From Bifidobacterium tissieri (GTDB taxonomy: Bacteria > Actinomycetota > Actinomycetes > Actinomycetales > Bifidobacteriaceae): a stretch of 64,000 bases of DNA. The stretch spans positions 1 to 64,000 of the forward strand of contig NZ_MWWV01000018.1 of NCBI RefSeq assembly GCF_002259645.1, written 5' to 3'. The notes beneath the pieces are model-generated. The model saw only the letters and a list, made by a program, of their open reading frames with translations, did no database searches and was not told where the DNA came from. A program made the translations under genes and the position numbers. Below, piece after piece: positions 1 to 8,663 of this stretch. Numbering within the stretch: the first letter of the stretch is position 1; each line of letters begins with the position of its first letter.

Positions 1-523
1 GGATGCGCGTGCCGGGCCAGGTCTCACGGCAGGCGGTCTCCGCGCCGCGCAGCCCGTCGGTGACGAGCACGTCCGGCGCGGGCATGCGCGAGAACAGCGC
101 CGTGTAGGCCGCCTTGGACTCATGCCCGCACCATTGGAAGTCAAGCGTCTCGCCGGTCTCGCCGTCGATGGCGATGATCAGGCACCAGCCGTGGTCCATG
201 TACGTGCCGTCCGCCATCACCGTATGATGCCTGGCCGTCACGGACGGTATGCGCGGATGGATGTTCCAGCACCAGGCGGTGCGCTTGCGCAGGGCGCGCG
301 AGTCACCGGACGGGTCGATCGCACACTGCGGCTGCCTGCCCAGCAGCCAGGTCAGGAATTCGTCCAGCATGCGCGCCCGCGCGGCCCGTTCCTGCGGCAT
401 CGTCGAGCTCAACGAACAGTCGGGACACTTCCACCGTTGGGTGCCCTTCGCGGTCCTGCCGTTCTTCTTCATCGCCCGACCGCAGATCGGGCACTTCTTC
501 GCCTTGCTGGATTTCGTTCTCAC
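1..523 (-). CDS. IS256-like (IS1249-group) transposase, 5' part, cut by window edge
   Basis: About 174 codons of a transposase run off the left edge. I start it at a GTG at 523 because the reading begins with a zinc ribbon typical of this group (CPICGRAMKKNG then CPDCS, residues ~9-36). Further on are DDE-type landmarks: VMADGTYMDHGW (first Asp) followed by a beta-strand-like LIIAIDG, and LVTDGLRGAE (second Asp). The third acidic residue would lie outside the window. This domain order matches IS1249-type transposases of the IS256 superfamily, which cut and join DNA at IS ends. The family identity is by recognition, not a search. Whether the gene is intact cannot be judged. Confidence 0.75.
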   Translation of the reverse strand, partial: MRTKSSKAKKCPICGRAMKKNGRTAKGTQRWKCPDCSLSSTMPQERAARARMLDEFLTWLLGRQPQCAIDPSGDSRALRKRTAWCWNIHPRIPSVTARHHTVMADGTYMDHGWCLIIAIDGETGETLDFQWCGHESKAAYTALFSRMPAPDVLVTDGLRGAETACRETWPGTRI

Positions 524-963
524 GACATCCAGCCCGCCACCCGACCCATGGCACAAGCCGGCTATTTTCCCGCCGTCGAAAATAACCAGCCGACACGCCT
601 ACTGCCACAAGGCCAGATGCCAGTTATAAGCACCACAAAAGTTCCTATAACCCCGATCCGGAGGAACTCAGGGGTCTTGAGATATCCGGCACCGTAGATC
701 AACGCGGCCGGACCCGAGGCGTAATGCGTCATCGCTCCGAATCGCAGATGTCAGCCGTAATAACCAACGGCAATATGGGGACGAACCACCGAAGAATGAT
801 CGTAAACCGTTGCAATATGAGGCATGTTGTCGTATTGCCGTTGATTATTTGTGCCGGTGCGGGCGGCTTCCTAAGTTGAAAGACAACAACCGGGCAACGA
901 GGCCTGAACCACTCGAAGCCCACTCCCGAACACCGTCCAGTGCAAGAAACGAGGATGAACGAC
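524..963. other. IS terminal region and upstream region of the malic/malolactic gene
   Basis: This 440-base stretch holds no convincing gene. Its left part (to about 650) is probably the non-coding terminus of the insertion sequence. Read on the minus strand, a segment starting GGTTATAGGAACTTTTGTGG around 627-646 resembles an IS terminal inverted repeat, but the other end lies outside the window. The right part (about 760-963) carries repeated CAATATG motifs and an 11-bp inverted repeat, described separately, and leads into the malic/malolactic enzyme gene. Confidence 0.45.
765..843. promoter_or_regulatory. Inverted and direct repeats upstream of malic/malolactic gene, possible LysR site
   Basis: CAACGGCAATA at 765-775 is the exact reverse complement of TATTGCCGTTG at 833-843. 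A third related motif, CAATATGAGG, lies between them near 813-822 and echoes CAATATGGGG at 771-780. Repeats of this size and spacing fit LysR-type regulator binding, and a LysR gene follows the enzyme gene. The assignment is inference. Confidence 0.35.
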
Positions 964-2586
964 ATGACCGGATTCACCACACTCAAGGATTCCTTCGCGA
1001 CCAGGGGGCTTGCCCTCACCGCCGATGAGCGGGTGGCAATGGATGTCGACGGACTGCTGCCGGCAGCCGTGCAGACGCTTGATCTGCAGGAACAGGCCGT
1101 GTACGCCCGCTTCCGGAGCCTTGACAAGGACATCGAAAAGCGCCTGTACCTTATGGGCGTCTGCCGTGAGAACCGTCGCCTGTTCTATCACGGCATGGCG
1201 AAGCATCTGACCGAATACATGCCGATCGTCTATGCACCCACCGTCGCCCAGTCCATCCAGCGGTACGGCGAGTTCTACTTCGGATCAGACGTGGCCTATG
1301 TGTCGATCGAACACCCCGAGCGAATCAAGGACGCCTTGCGCCAGTACGCGCAGGGACGGGACATCGATCTGATCGTCGCCACCGATGGCGAAGGCATTCT
1401 GGGCATCGGCGACTGGGGCGCGCAGGGTGCGGAGATCCTTACCGGCAAGCTCGCCGTGTATACGGCTGCCGCAGGCATCGATCCCGCACGTGTGCTGCCC
1501 GTCATGATCGACGTGGGCACCGATCGCAGGGAACTGCTCGACGATTCGCATTACGTGGGCAATCGTTTCAAGCGCGTACGCGGCGAGCGCTACGACGATT
1601 TCATCGAAACGTTCGTACGCGACAGCCTGGAGCTTTATCCGAACGCCCTGTTGCATTGGGAGGATTTCGGCCGTCCGTGCGCTGCTCCGATTCTCGACCG
1701 CTACCGCGGCGATGTGCTGACGCTGAATGACGACATCCAGGGCACTGGCGTGACCGTGCTCGCCGCTCTGGTGGCCGCACGTCGCATCGCCGGCACGAAC
1801 TATGACGACACCCGCATTCTCGTATTCGGAGCGGGCACGGCCGGCGTGGGCATCGCCGATCAGCTCGTCGACGACATGGTGCTCGAAGGCGGCATGGACC
1901 GTGCCGACGCCATGAGCCGTGTGGCGCTTGTGGACCGTTACGGACTCATCCTCGTCGGACAGGAGGGGCTGACCGAAGGGCAGGCCAAGTACGCGCATGA
2001 TCCGTCCGAATTCGCCGGGCTCGACGACATCACCGACCTTGCGGCCGTGGTCGATGCGTTCAAGCCGTCCGTACTGATCGGCACCTCCACCCGTGCCGGA
2101 GCATTCGACGAACGCGTGGTGCGTGCCATGGCCTCCCATGTGGACCGCCCGCTGATCTGCCCGATCTCCAACCCCACCGAACTGGCCGAGGCCAAGGCGG
2201 CCGATGTGATTCGCTGGACCGAGGGCCGTGCGTTCGTGATCACCGGAACCCCGTCCGATCCCGTGGAATACAACGGCGTGACCTACCACATCGGACAGGG
2301 CAACAACGCGCTCATGTACCCGGGCATCTGCTTCGGTGCCATCGTGGGTAAGGCCCGTCTGATCAGTGACCGCATGCTGCTTGCCTCCGCGCACGCCATC
2401 TCCGACATGATCGACGTGAACGAACCGGGTGCTGCCGTGCTGCCACCCGTGTCATCCCTCACCGAGATCTCCCGCCGTGTGGCCATCGCCGTCGCCGAGC
2501 AAGCCGTCGTCGAAGGACTCAACCGCGAGCCCGTGCCGGACGTGCCTGCAGCGGTGGAGGCCAACATCTGGCATCCCGAGGACTGA
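964..2586 (+). CDS. NAD-dependent malic enzyme or malolactic enzyme
   Basis: A 540-residue member of the malic enzyme family. It acts in the cytosol on L-malate, giving pyruvate plus CO2 and NADH (malic enzyme) or lactate plus CO2 (malolactic enzyme). Landmarks are YMPIVYAPTVAQ, VATDGEGILGIGDWG, LLHWEDFGRP, LTLNDDIQGTGVTVLAAL, the nucleotide-binding GAGTAGVGIAD and CPISNPTELAEAKAADV. Length and wording are close to what I remember of MleS malolactic enzymes (about 541 residues), and the next gene is a LysR regulator, as in lactic acid bacterial mle loci, so the malolactic reading is real. Sequence alone does not separate the two activities. I prefer ATG 964 because GAGG lies 9 bases upstream; ATG 955 would have no spacing from that GAGG, and GTG 940 is another option. 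Confidence 0.9.
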   Translation: MTGFTTLKDSFATRGLALTADERVAMDVDGLLPAAVQTLDLQEQAVYARFRSLDKDIEKRLYLMGVCRENRRLFYHGMAKHLTEYMPIVYAPTVAQSIQRYGEFYFGSDVAYVSIEHPERIKDALRQYAQGRDIDLIVATDGEGILGIGDWGAQGAEILTGKLAVYTAAAGIDPARVLPVMIDVGTDRRELLDDSHYVGNRFKRVRGERYDDFIETFVRDSLELYPNALLHWEDFGRPCAAPILDRYRGDVLTLNDDIQGTGVTVLAALVAARRIAGTNYDDTRILVFGAGTAGVGIADQLVDDMVLEGGMDRADAMSRVALVDRYGLILVGQEGLTEGQAKYAHDPSEFAGLDDITDLAAVVDAFKPSVLIGTSTRAGAFDERVVRAMASHVDRPLICPISNPTELAEAKAADVIRWTEGRAFVITGTPSDPVEYNGVTYHIGQGNNALMYPGICFGAIVGKARLISDRMLLASAHAISDMIDVNEPGAAVLPPVSSLTEISRRVAIAVAEQAVVEGLNREPVPDVPAAVEANIWHPED

Positions 2587-2669
2587 GGCCCATGCCGGCA
2601 TCACCTCCCCACGCCGCCGAACCGTCCCATACAATGGATGGAGGCAACATGGCGGCAGGGGAGGTGGCA

Positions 2670-3635
2670 ATGGCGTCGATCGACAATGTGCGCGACATGG
2701 AACTGTTCCAACTGGTGGCCGAACTGGGGAGTTTCACCGATGCCGCCGCGGCCGCACGCGTTTCCCAACCCACGGTGTCGTTGGCCATCAAACGGCTGGA
2801 ACAGCGGCTTGGGGTGACCTTGGTGGAACGTCATCGATTCGGTGCCAAGGGCGGCGTATCGCTCACCGAAGCCGGACTGGTGCTCATGCGGCACACCGCC
2901 TCGATTCTCGGCGAACTCGACCGGCTGCCGGAGGAACTGCAGCAGGCAGACCATGCCAGCCGGTACAACGTCGGTCTGCCACCCATCATCTCCGCCTACC
3001 TGCTCGGAGCCGAATCCATCGATACGCTCGCCAGCCGACTGGGCGGGGAGGTGGACGTGCAATCCGTGGGGTCACGGCGGCTCATGCGACAGATCGAACG
3101 GCACGCCGTGGATTTCGGGGCCGTGGCCAGCGTGGGAAGCGCCCCCAGCGTGGGAGGCATCCAGACGTTCCGCATCGCCTCGTTCCCATTCGTGCTCGCC
3201 TACGCGGCGGACAATCCTCATGGCGTTAGGGCTGTCATGGGGGACCGGGCGGTGTTCGACATCTCCGATCCCGCGATGACCGGCTCGCTGCGGTTCGTCA
3301 CGCTGGGCGACGATTTCGTCCACTCCAAGGCCGCCACCGCATACCTGCGATCGCATGTGGATGCGACACGGCTCATCGAAGTATCCGACGTGAACACGAT
3401 GAAGGCGATCATCATCTCCGGACTGGCCGTGGGGCTCATGGCCTCCGTGGCGGTGGATCATGATGACCGTCTGTCGTCCATGCCGGTCGTGGGTGCCGAC
3501 CTGCCAGACTTCGACGTCTATGTCTTCAATGACGAAACCCGACAGAACCCCACACGCGACGGCGACGGTGAAAGGCGTGAATCCGCGTCGCAGAGGTTCC
3601 TTGGCATCATCGGGGAGCACCTCGCCTCCCGATAG
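2670..3635 (+). CDS. LysR-family transcriptional regulator
   Basis: 321 residues. The N-terminal winged helix-turn-helix is clear (MELFQLVAELGSFTDAAAAA, then VSQPTVSLAIKRLEQRLG, residues ~9-50), followed by a two-lobed effector domain. Start ATG 2670 has GGGGAGG five bases upstream; an upstream in-frame start at 2592 has no comparable site. It lies 83 bases after the malic/malolactic gene on the same strand. LysR regulators normally control an adjacent gene, so I expect it to regulate that enzyme, perhaps in response to malate or citrate as MleR does. The effector is inference. Confidence 0.88.
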   Translation: MASIDNVRDMELFQLVAELGSFTDAAAAARVSQPTVSLAIKRLEQRLGVTLVERHRFGAKGGVSLTEAGLVLMRHTASILGELDRLPEELQQADHASRYNVGLPPIISAYLLGAESIDTLASRLGGEVDVQSVGSRRLMRQIERHAVDFGAVASVGSAPSVGGIQTFRIASFPFVLAYAADNPHGVRAVMGDRAVFDISDPAMTGSLRFVTLGDDFVHSKAATAYLRSHVDATRLIEVSDVNTMKAIIISGLAVGLMASVAVDHDDRLSSMPVVGADLPDFDVYVFNDETRQNPTRDGDGERRESASQRFLGIIGEHLASR

Positions 3636-3668
3636 CCGATCATTGGACATATCCGCACCGTCCATGAC

Positions 3669-3704
3669 GAAACCCCCTCGGGATGCGATCCGCGAGGGGG
3701 TTTC
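3669..3704 (+). terminator. Hairpin terminator after LysR gene
   Basis: GAAACCCCCTCG (3669-3680) pairs perfectly with CGAGGGGGTTTC (3693-3704) around a 12-base loop. It lies 33 bases after the LysR stop and before the convergent gene, and may serve both strands. Confidence 0.8.
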
Positions 3705-3774
3705 ATCATGTGGTTCTCGTCATACGGTATTGCGAAATGACAGATGACGGGCGATGGGCGAACGCCCGAACGCG

Positions 3775-5841
3775 TTACCGCTCGGGATCCTCATACTGGG
3801 CGAGAATCGCGTCGGCAAGCGCGTCCAGCTCCTCGTCCGTGTAGTCACGGTCCGCATCGAGCACGATTTCATCGTCATCGTCACGCGGTCCGTTCGCCAC
3901 GGTGCCATCGATGATTCCCGATCCGCCATCGGAGGAATACACGCGCACGGCGTCGGACCCGTCGGGCTTCGGGGAATCAGGAGCGGAACCGCCGTCATCA
4001 CCGCCGTCGGACGAATCGTCGGAGTCATCCGATTCCGCATCGTACAGACTCACCAGCGTCCCGAATGCCAGCGGCAGCTGATCCGCCACGTCACCGGCGC
4101 GGATCGGAGATCCCAGCGTTCCCGTGATGGCATCGTCCGGCACGTCATCCGGTTCCATGGCCTGCAGGAACGCAATCGGATCCCGATCGTCGTACACCAC
4201 CGGTTCGCACAGACCCGATTGCGTCGACGCGGAGGCCAGCGTCGCCGCCAGACCATGGATATACGCGCCGACCGCCGCATAGATGGCCGTCTGGTCGGGA
4301 AGCTGCTCCAGCGTCGCCGCATTCTGCGCTAGCACCGCACCCAACGTGCCGGCAAGCACATCGCCGGCACCTGCGCTCGCCAGCCATGCCGGTGCGGATC
4401 CCGAGACGAAGGCCTGCGCGTTGCCTGCGTCATCATCACCGACCACCACGGTCACCGCGCCCTTGAGCAGCACGGTCGCGCCGGTGAGCTCCCACGCGCG
4501 CGTGGCCCACGCCAGCGGTTCGGCCATCACATCCTCGGCGGTCACATCCTCGTCGCGCTCGGAGATGAGTCGTGCGAGCTCGCCGGCATGCGGGGTGATC
4601 AGCACCTGAGGCACGCACGATTCGGGCAGCAGATCCAAGGCGCCGGCATCCACCACGATCGGCGGCATCTCCTCGCTGCCGGCCTCATCCGCGGCATAAT
4701 GGGCGAGCAGTGCGCCGATGCGCTTGCGCTGCTGATCCACATCGCCTTCATCAGGTCCGGCGGGCACGCCCGAACCCACCACCCAGGACTGCACATGGCC
4801 CTTGCCCATCACCGCCTCCGGCACGCGGCGCAGGACCATGTCCTGCGCACGAACCGGACCTACATAGCGGACCATGCCCACGTTCGAGTTCGCGGCGGCC
4901 TCGCTGGAGAGCACGGCGGCCCCCGGGTATTCGTCCGAGCCGGTGACCAGTCCGACCACGCCACGCGAATACTTGGCATCGGTGATATGCGGCAACCGGA
5001 CGGCCTGCGCGGCGGTACGGCGGGTGACCGCCTCTACGGCCGGGGTGAAGGGCTCGGTGTCGAATCCGAAATCGACCAGCACCTGACGGCCGCACACATA
5101 CGTGGCAGGCGGCAGCAGATCACAGGGCTTCAGTGCGCCGAACGTGATCGTCACATCTGCGGGAATATACGGGCCGGGCAATGTGCCATCGTTGATGCCC
5201 ACGCCTGACGGTGTATCCACGGCCAGCACCAGCGGGAACTCGTCACCGCTGCGGCCATGCGGCAGCACGATCGTGTCGGGAAGTTCACCATCCTCGCCCA
5301 CTTCGGCGGCGATATGGGCGGGAATGCCCCGCAACGCTCCGTTGAGTCCGATGCCGGTCATGGCGTCGATGACCAGATGTGAGGTCTCGATCACACCGAT
5401 CGCATCATCGAACAGGTCAGCAGCCTCCTGCGCGTCCTCGGGACCGGCGAATCCGGGGATGTCCGCATCCGGATCGAGCACGATCAGCTCGCCTCCCTCG
5501 GCGCGCAACGCCGCAAGCCCCTGCTCGTGCAGGCTTCTGCCGACGGCCACCACGGTCACCTCCACGCCGTCATGCGCGAGTTCCGCCGCGGCGAACAGGC
5601 CATCGCCGCCATTGTCGCCGCCTCCGGCCAGCAGCACGATACGAGCGGTGTCAGGGGAGACATGGGCCCGGGCCATCATGACCCGCGCCGTCATGGCGGT
5701 GGCGGACGCCGCCATGCGCATCAGCGGCACGCCGTCGTCAAGCAGCGGCCTTTCCATGGCGCGCACGTCGTCCGAGGTGAATGCTGCGGACTTGAACTCG
5801 TCCTCCAGCTCGGCGTCGTCATCGAACAACATCGACATCAT
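3775..5841 (-). CDS. nnr: Bifunctional NAD(P)H-hydrate epimerase / ADP-dependent NAD(P)H-hydrate dehydratase
   Basis: This protein repairs damaged NADHX and NADPHX: an N-terminal epimerase domain interconverts R and S forms and a C-terminal ribokinase-like domain dehydrates the S form using ADP. The epimerase part shows the glycine-rich loop LLAGGGDNGGDGLFAAAEL. The dehydratase part ends with LASAGAGDVLAGTLG, the family nucleotide-binding motif (usually GTGDVLAG). I start at the ATG pair at 5841/5838, with GGGAAGG nine bases upstream, giving about 688 residues. That is longer than the usual ~500, partly because of a C-terminal tail of about 90 residues rich in Asp, Ser and Gly that is probably disordered. 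The gene is monocistronic here and faces the LysR gene. Confidence 0.88.
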   Translation of the reverse strand: MMSMLFDDDAELEDEFKSAAFTSDDVRAMERPLLDDGVPLMRMAASATAMTARVMMARAHVSPDTARIVLLAGGGDNGGDGLFAAAELAHDGVEVTVVAVGRSLHEQGLAALRAEGGELIVLDPDADIPGFAGPEDAQEAADLFDDAIGVIETSHLVIDAMTGIGLNGALRGIPAHIAAEVGEDGELPDTIVLPHGRSGDEFPLVLAVDTPSGVGINDGTLPGPYIPADVTITFGALKPCDLLPPATYVCGRQVLVDFGFDTEPFTPAVEAVTRRTAAQAVRLPHITDAKYSRGVVGLVTGSDEYPGAAVLSSEAAANSNVGMVRYVGPVRAQDMVLRRVPEAVMGKGHVQSWVVGSGVPAGPDEGDVDQQRKRIGALLAHYAADEAGSEEMPPIVVDAGALDLLPESCVPQVLITPHAGELARLISERDEDVTAEDVMAEPLAWATRAWELTGATVLLKGAVTVVVGDDDAGNAQAFVSGSAPAWLASAGAGDVLAGTLGAVLAQNAATLEQLPDQTAIYAAVGAYIHGLAATLASASTQSGLCEPVVYDDRDPIAFLQAMEPDDVPDDAITGTLGSPIRAGDVADQLPLAFGTLVSLYDAESDDSDDSSDGGDDGGSAPDSPKPDGSDAVRVYSSDGGSGIIDGTVANGPRDDDDEIVLDADRDYTDEELDALADAILAQYEDPER

Positions 5842-6052
5842 CGTACCCAGCCTTCCCGCCGGCGCCATGGTGACTCTCACCGTCGCCGGCCTGCACCCAC
5901 CATTGTCCCTCACAGCGCGGAGAAACGCGGATGATTCGCTGAACGTCATGTGAATATTCCCGGTGCGTCTGCCGAAGACCATGACGGTGCAGTTGGCGTT
6001 CCACGCGGGCATCGGATAAGGTGAAGGTCGATTGAATGGAGGTTGTGCACCA

Positions 6053-6724
6053 ATGTCGTCGCAAGCCGTGTTGAGGGCCATGCGTGCCGAGGACATGCCG
6101 AGGATCGAGGAAATCGTCTGCCGAACCTGGGGCTATGACGTCAGCATGTCCGCGCGTAACGCCGCACTGTTGGGAAAGATCGACGCCTACGAATGCCTGT
6201 CCCGTCGCACCTATATGAGGGTGGCTGACGTCGACGGGGAAGTGGCCGGACTCATCGTCGCCGCCGACCGTCGTCGTCCACACATCGACCGGCGGATGCA
6301 GCTGATGCAGCTGGGAGCGGTGTGCGGACTGCTGACCAGCCGCGAGGGACGTCAGGGGCTGGGCATGTTCCGCCAGTACATGGCCGCCGACAAGGAGCTG
6401 TCGCGAGACGCCGAATCCCAGGGCAGACGATACGATGGCGAGCTTGTCCTGTTCATCGTCGACGGACAATATCGCGGCTACGGATTGGGACGGATGCTGT
6501 TCGACGACGCGATGCGGTACTTCCACGATCAGGGCATCGATGACTTCTTCCTGTACACCGACACCGGCTGCGACTTCGGCTTCTACGGGCATCGGGGCAT
6601 GACCCGGCGTTGCGCGCGGTCCGTCTCATTCCCCATAGGTGATCGGATTCGTACCGAGGAGATGTATATTTACGACGATACGGTATCGCATCAGATAAGC
6701 GACCACGGGGAGGACAGTCGATGA
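6053..6724 (+). CDS. GNAT-family N-acetyltransferase
   Basis: 223 residues. The acetyl-CoA binding signature is VDGQYRGYGLGRMLFDDAM (Q/RxxGxG/A type) in the C-terminal half, with the GNAT start LRAMRAEDMPRIEEIV at the N-terminus and a closing GFYGHRGM segment typical of the fold. Start ATG 6053 has GGAGG ten bases upstream; a TTG at 6032 is in frame but unlikely. The substrate is not predictable. The stop codon overlaps the start of the next gene as ATGA, so the two are likely translationally coupled. Confidence 0.85.
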   Translation: MSSQAVLRAMRAEDMPRIEEIVCRTWGYDVSMSARNAALLGKIDAYECLSRRTYMRVADVDGEVAGLIVAADRRRPHIDRRMQLMQLGAVCGLLTSREGRQGLGMFRQYMAADKELSRDAESQGRRYDGELVLFIVDGQYRGYGLGRMLFDDAMRYFHDQGIDDFFLYTDTGCDFGFYGHRGMTRRCARSVSFPIGDRIRTEEMYIYDDTVSHQISDHGEDSR

Positions 6725-7440
6725 ACGTCGCACGCAGGGCCAGGGTGCTGGCCGAGGCATGGTGGGCCAAGCATCATGTGCATCTTGCAGCCGAGCCGGC
6801 GGGGGATCGTTCCGGCGTGGTCGGCCCGCTGGCCTCCGATCGAAGCCCGCTGAGTCTGGTGGCGGTGGGCGATTCCATGGTCGCCGGCTGCGGCGTCGAC
6901 GATCAAAAGGACGGGTTCATTCCGGCGATCGCCCAGGAGATCGCCGGCGCATTGGGACGTCAGGTGCAGTGGCGGACGTATGGCAAGCTGGGTGCCACCA
7001 TGCGCCGCGTGCGTTACCGTCTGCTGCCCGAGGTGGATGAGTCGCCGGATCTGCTGATCGTATGCGCCGGCTCCAACGACATCATGGCCCAGCGCAGCAT
7101 CGACGAATGGAAGACGGATCTTGCCGCCGTGCTTGACGAGGCCCAGCCGTTGACCGACAACATCGTGGTGTTCAGTTCAGGGCAGCTGTACAACAGCCCG
7201 TCGCTCGGACCGGCGTTGAGGAAGTTCCTTGAGGGGCAGATCGATGCGCAGACCAGGGCCAGTCGGGAGATCTGCGCCGAACGTGGCGTGTTCTTCCTCG
7301 ACATGACCCACGAGAACGTGCGCTCCGACACGGATGAATTCTATGCGTCCGATCACTTCCATCCAGGCGTGTTCGGCTACCGGTACATGGCAGGCCGCAG
7401 CGTGGAGCTGCTGGACGACTATCTGCGGCGTTTTCGCTGA
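6721..7440 (+). CDS. SGNH/GDSL-type hydrolase
   Basis: 239 residues with the SGNH blocks in order: block I VAVGDSMVAGCG (nucleophile Ser, residues ~43-54), a Gly in YGKLGATM, block III CAGSNDIM, and block V SDHFHPG with catalytic Asp and His. Family members are esterases, lipases or carbohydrate deacetylases. There is no obvious signal peptide, so it is probably cytosolic. ATGA overlap with the preceding acetyltransferase suggests a common process, perhaps acylation and deacylation of one substrate; this is inference. Confidence 0.85.
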   Translation: MNVARRARVLAEAWWAKHHVHLAAEPAGDRSGVVGPLASDRSPLSLVAVGDSMVAGCGVDDQKDGFIPAIAQEIAGALGRQVQWRTYGKLGATMRRVRYRLLPEVDESPDLLIVCAGSNDIMAQRSIDEWKTDLAAVLDEAQPLTDNIVVFSSGQLYNSPSLGPALRKFLEGQIDAQTRASREICAERGVFFLDMTHENVRSDTDEFYASDHFHPGVFGYRYMAGRSVELLDDYLRRFR

Positions 7441-7451
7441 ATCCTAGTCTC

Positions 7452-8522
7452 CTAGTTCACGCCGACGATATTGTGGGCGATGCCGTAGCCCACATGGATG
7501 AGCATGCGTCCGACGGGCCCGGGAATATTCAGCGCCCGTCCGATCATCGTCCGGCGCACCGCCTTGTCCGCCTCGGGCGCGTGTTCGGCGAGATACGCCC
7601 ACAGTTCGTCCTTGCGGCGGTAGTTCTCCTTGTCCTTGGACAGCACCATAAACACGGAATCAATGGCCATGTTGATGGTCAGATAGTGGATCATGTAGCG
7701 GTACAGTCCGGTCGGCACGGCAACGGGCGACGGCGTGGCGTCGATCATGGTGCGCACCACGCGGATCAGCTGGTCGATGCGGCGGATCATCGTGTCCTTC
7801 TCCACCGACTGCCCTTCGCGGCCGATGAAGTACCGGTACAGATCCTCGTCCATGTACATGAGCGTGCGCACCTGCGGCAGGGGCGCATACGCATAGATGT
7901 TGTCCACGTAGAACGTGTGCTCGGGCAATGCGAGCCCCGCCTTCTCCCGCAGCACCTTGGTGCGGTAGATCAGCGAGTGCATGAGCAGGTTCTGATCGGG
8001 GCGGAACCGTTTGACGTCGTTCCATCCGAGAGTCCGGTTGACGGGCAGCACGCCACGGTATCGAATCGTCTGCTTGATGCGCTTGCCCTGCTTCTCGTAC
8101 GTGTAGTTGGTGATGAGCAGATCGATCGGAGCCTTGGCACGGGCCTGCGTACGCAGTTCGGCCAGCACATTGCGCAGCGCCATCATGTCGAGCCAGTCGT
8201 CGGCGTCGACGACCTTGACATACATGCCCCTGGCGTTGGCCACGCCCGTGTTCACCGCGCCGCCATGGCCCTTGTTCTCCTGATCGATCACCCGGATCAC
8301 GTTCGGATAGCGTTTCTCGTATTCTCGGGCGAGCGCGGCGGTCCCATCCTTGGAACCGTCGTTGACGATGAGGATCTCCGTGTCGCTCAGGTCCTGTTCA
8401 ATGAGCAGTGAGGAGAGGCAGCGGCCCAGATAGTCCTCCACATTGTAGGAGGGGACCACGAAGGTGAGTACGATGTCGCCGGTCGTCTCGGCGGGGGTGA
8501 TGGCGTTGTCGGTAGTGTTCAC
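7452..8522 (-). CDS. Family 2 glycosyltransferase
   Basis: 356 residues. The GT-A fold starts with ILTFVVPSYNVEDYLGRC close to the N-terminus, followed by ILIVNDGSKDGT and the DxD-containing VKVVDADDWLD. This is the classic GT2 arrangement for inverting transfer of a sugar from a nucleotide sugar, usually to cell-envelope polysaccharides or lipids. I place the start at GTG 8522 because coding similarity begins just after it. AGAAAGG abuts the codon, so the ribosome-binding site is not convincing and the gene may be leaderless. It converges on the SGNH gene, ending 11 bases away. The acceptor is unknown. Confidence 0.85.
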   Translation of the reverse strand: MNTTDNAITPAETTGDIVLTFVVPSYNVEDYLGRCLSSLLIEQDLSDTEILIVNDGSKDGTAALAREYEKRYPNVIRVIDQENKGHGGAVNTGVANARGMYVKVVDADDWLDMMALRNVLAELRTQARAKAPIDLLITNYTYEKQGKRIKQTIRYRGVLPVNRTLGWNDVKRFRPDQNLLMHSLIYRTKVLREKAGLALPEHTFYVDNIYAYAPLPQVRTLMYMDEDLYRYFIGREGQSVEKDTMIRRIDQLIRVVRTMIDATPSPVAVPTGLYRYMIHYLTINMAIDSVFMVLSKDKENYRRKDELWAYLAEHAPEADKAVRRTMIGRALNIPGPVGRMLIHVGYGIAHNIVGVN

Positions 8523-8663
8523 CTTTCTGTTAAACCATAGATTCCGCCGGAGGACAACCACCACGCCCGAAACAACGGCATGTCCTATCGTGGGAATGTC
8601 GCTCTCGTCGTCATGATCAGGGACATGATGAGGAGCGCGCCGCATGCAGAAGGGAGGAGCCGA

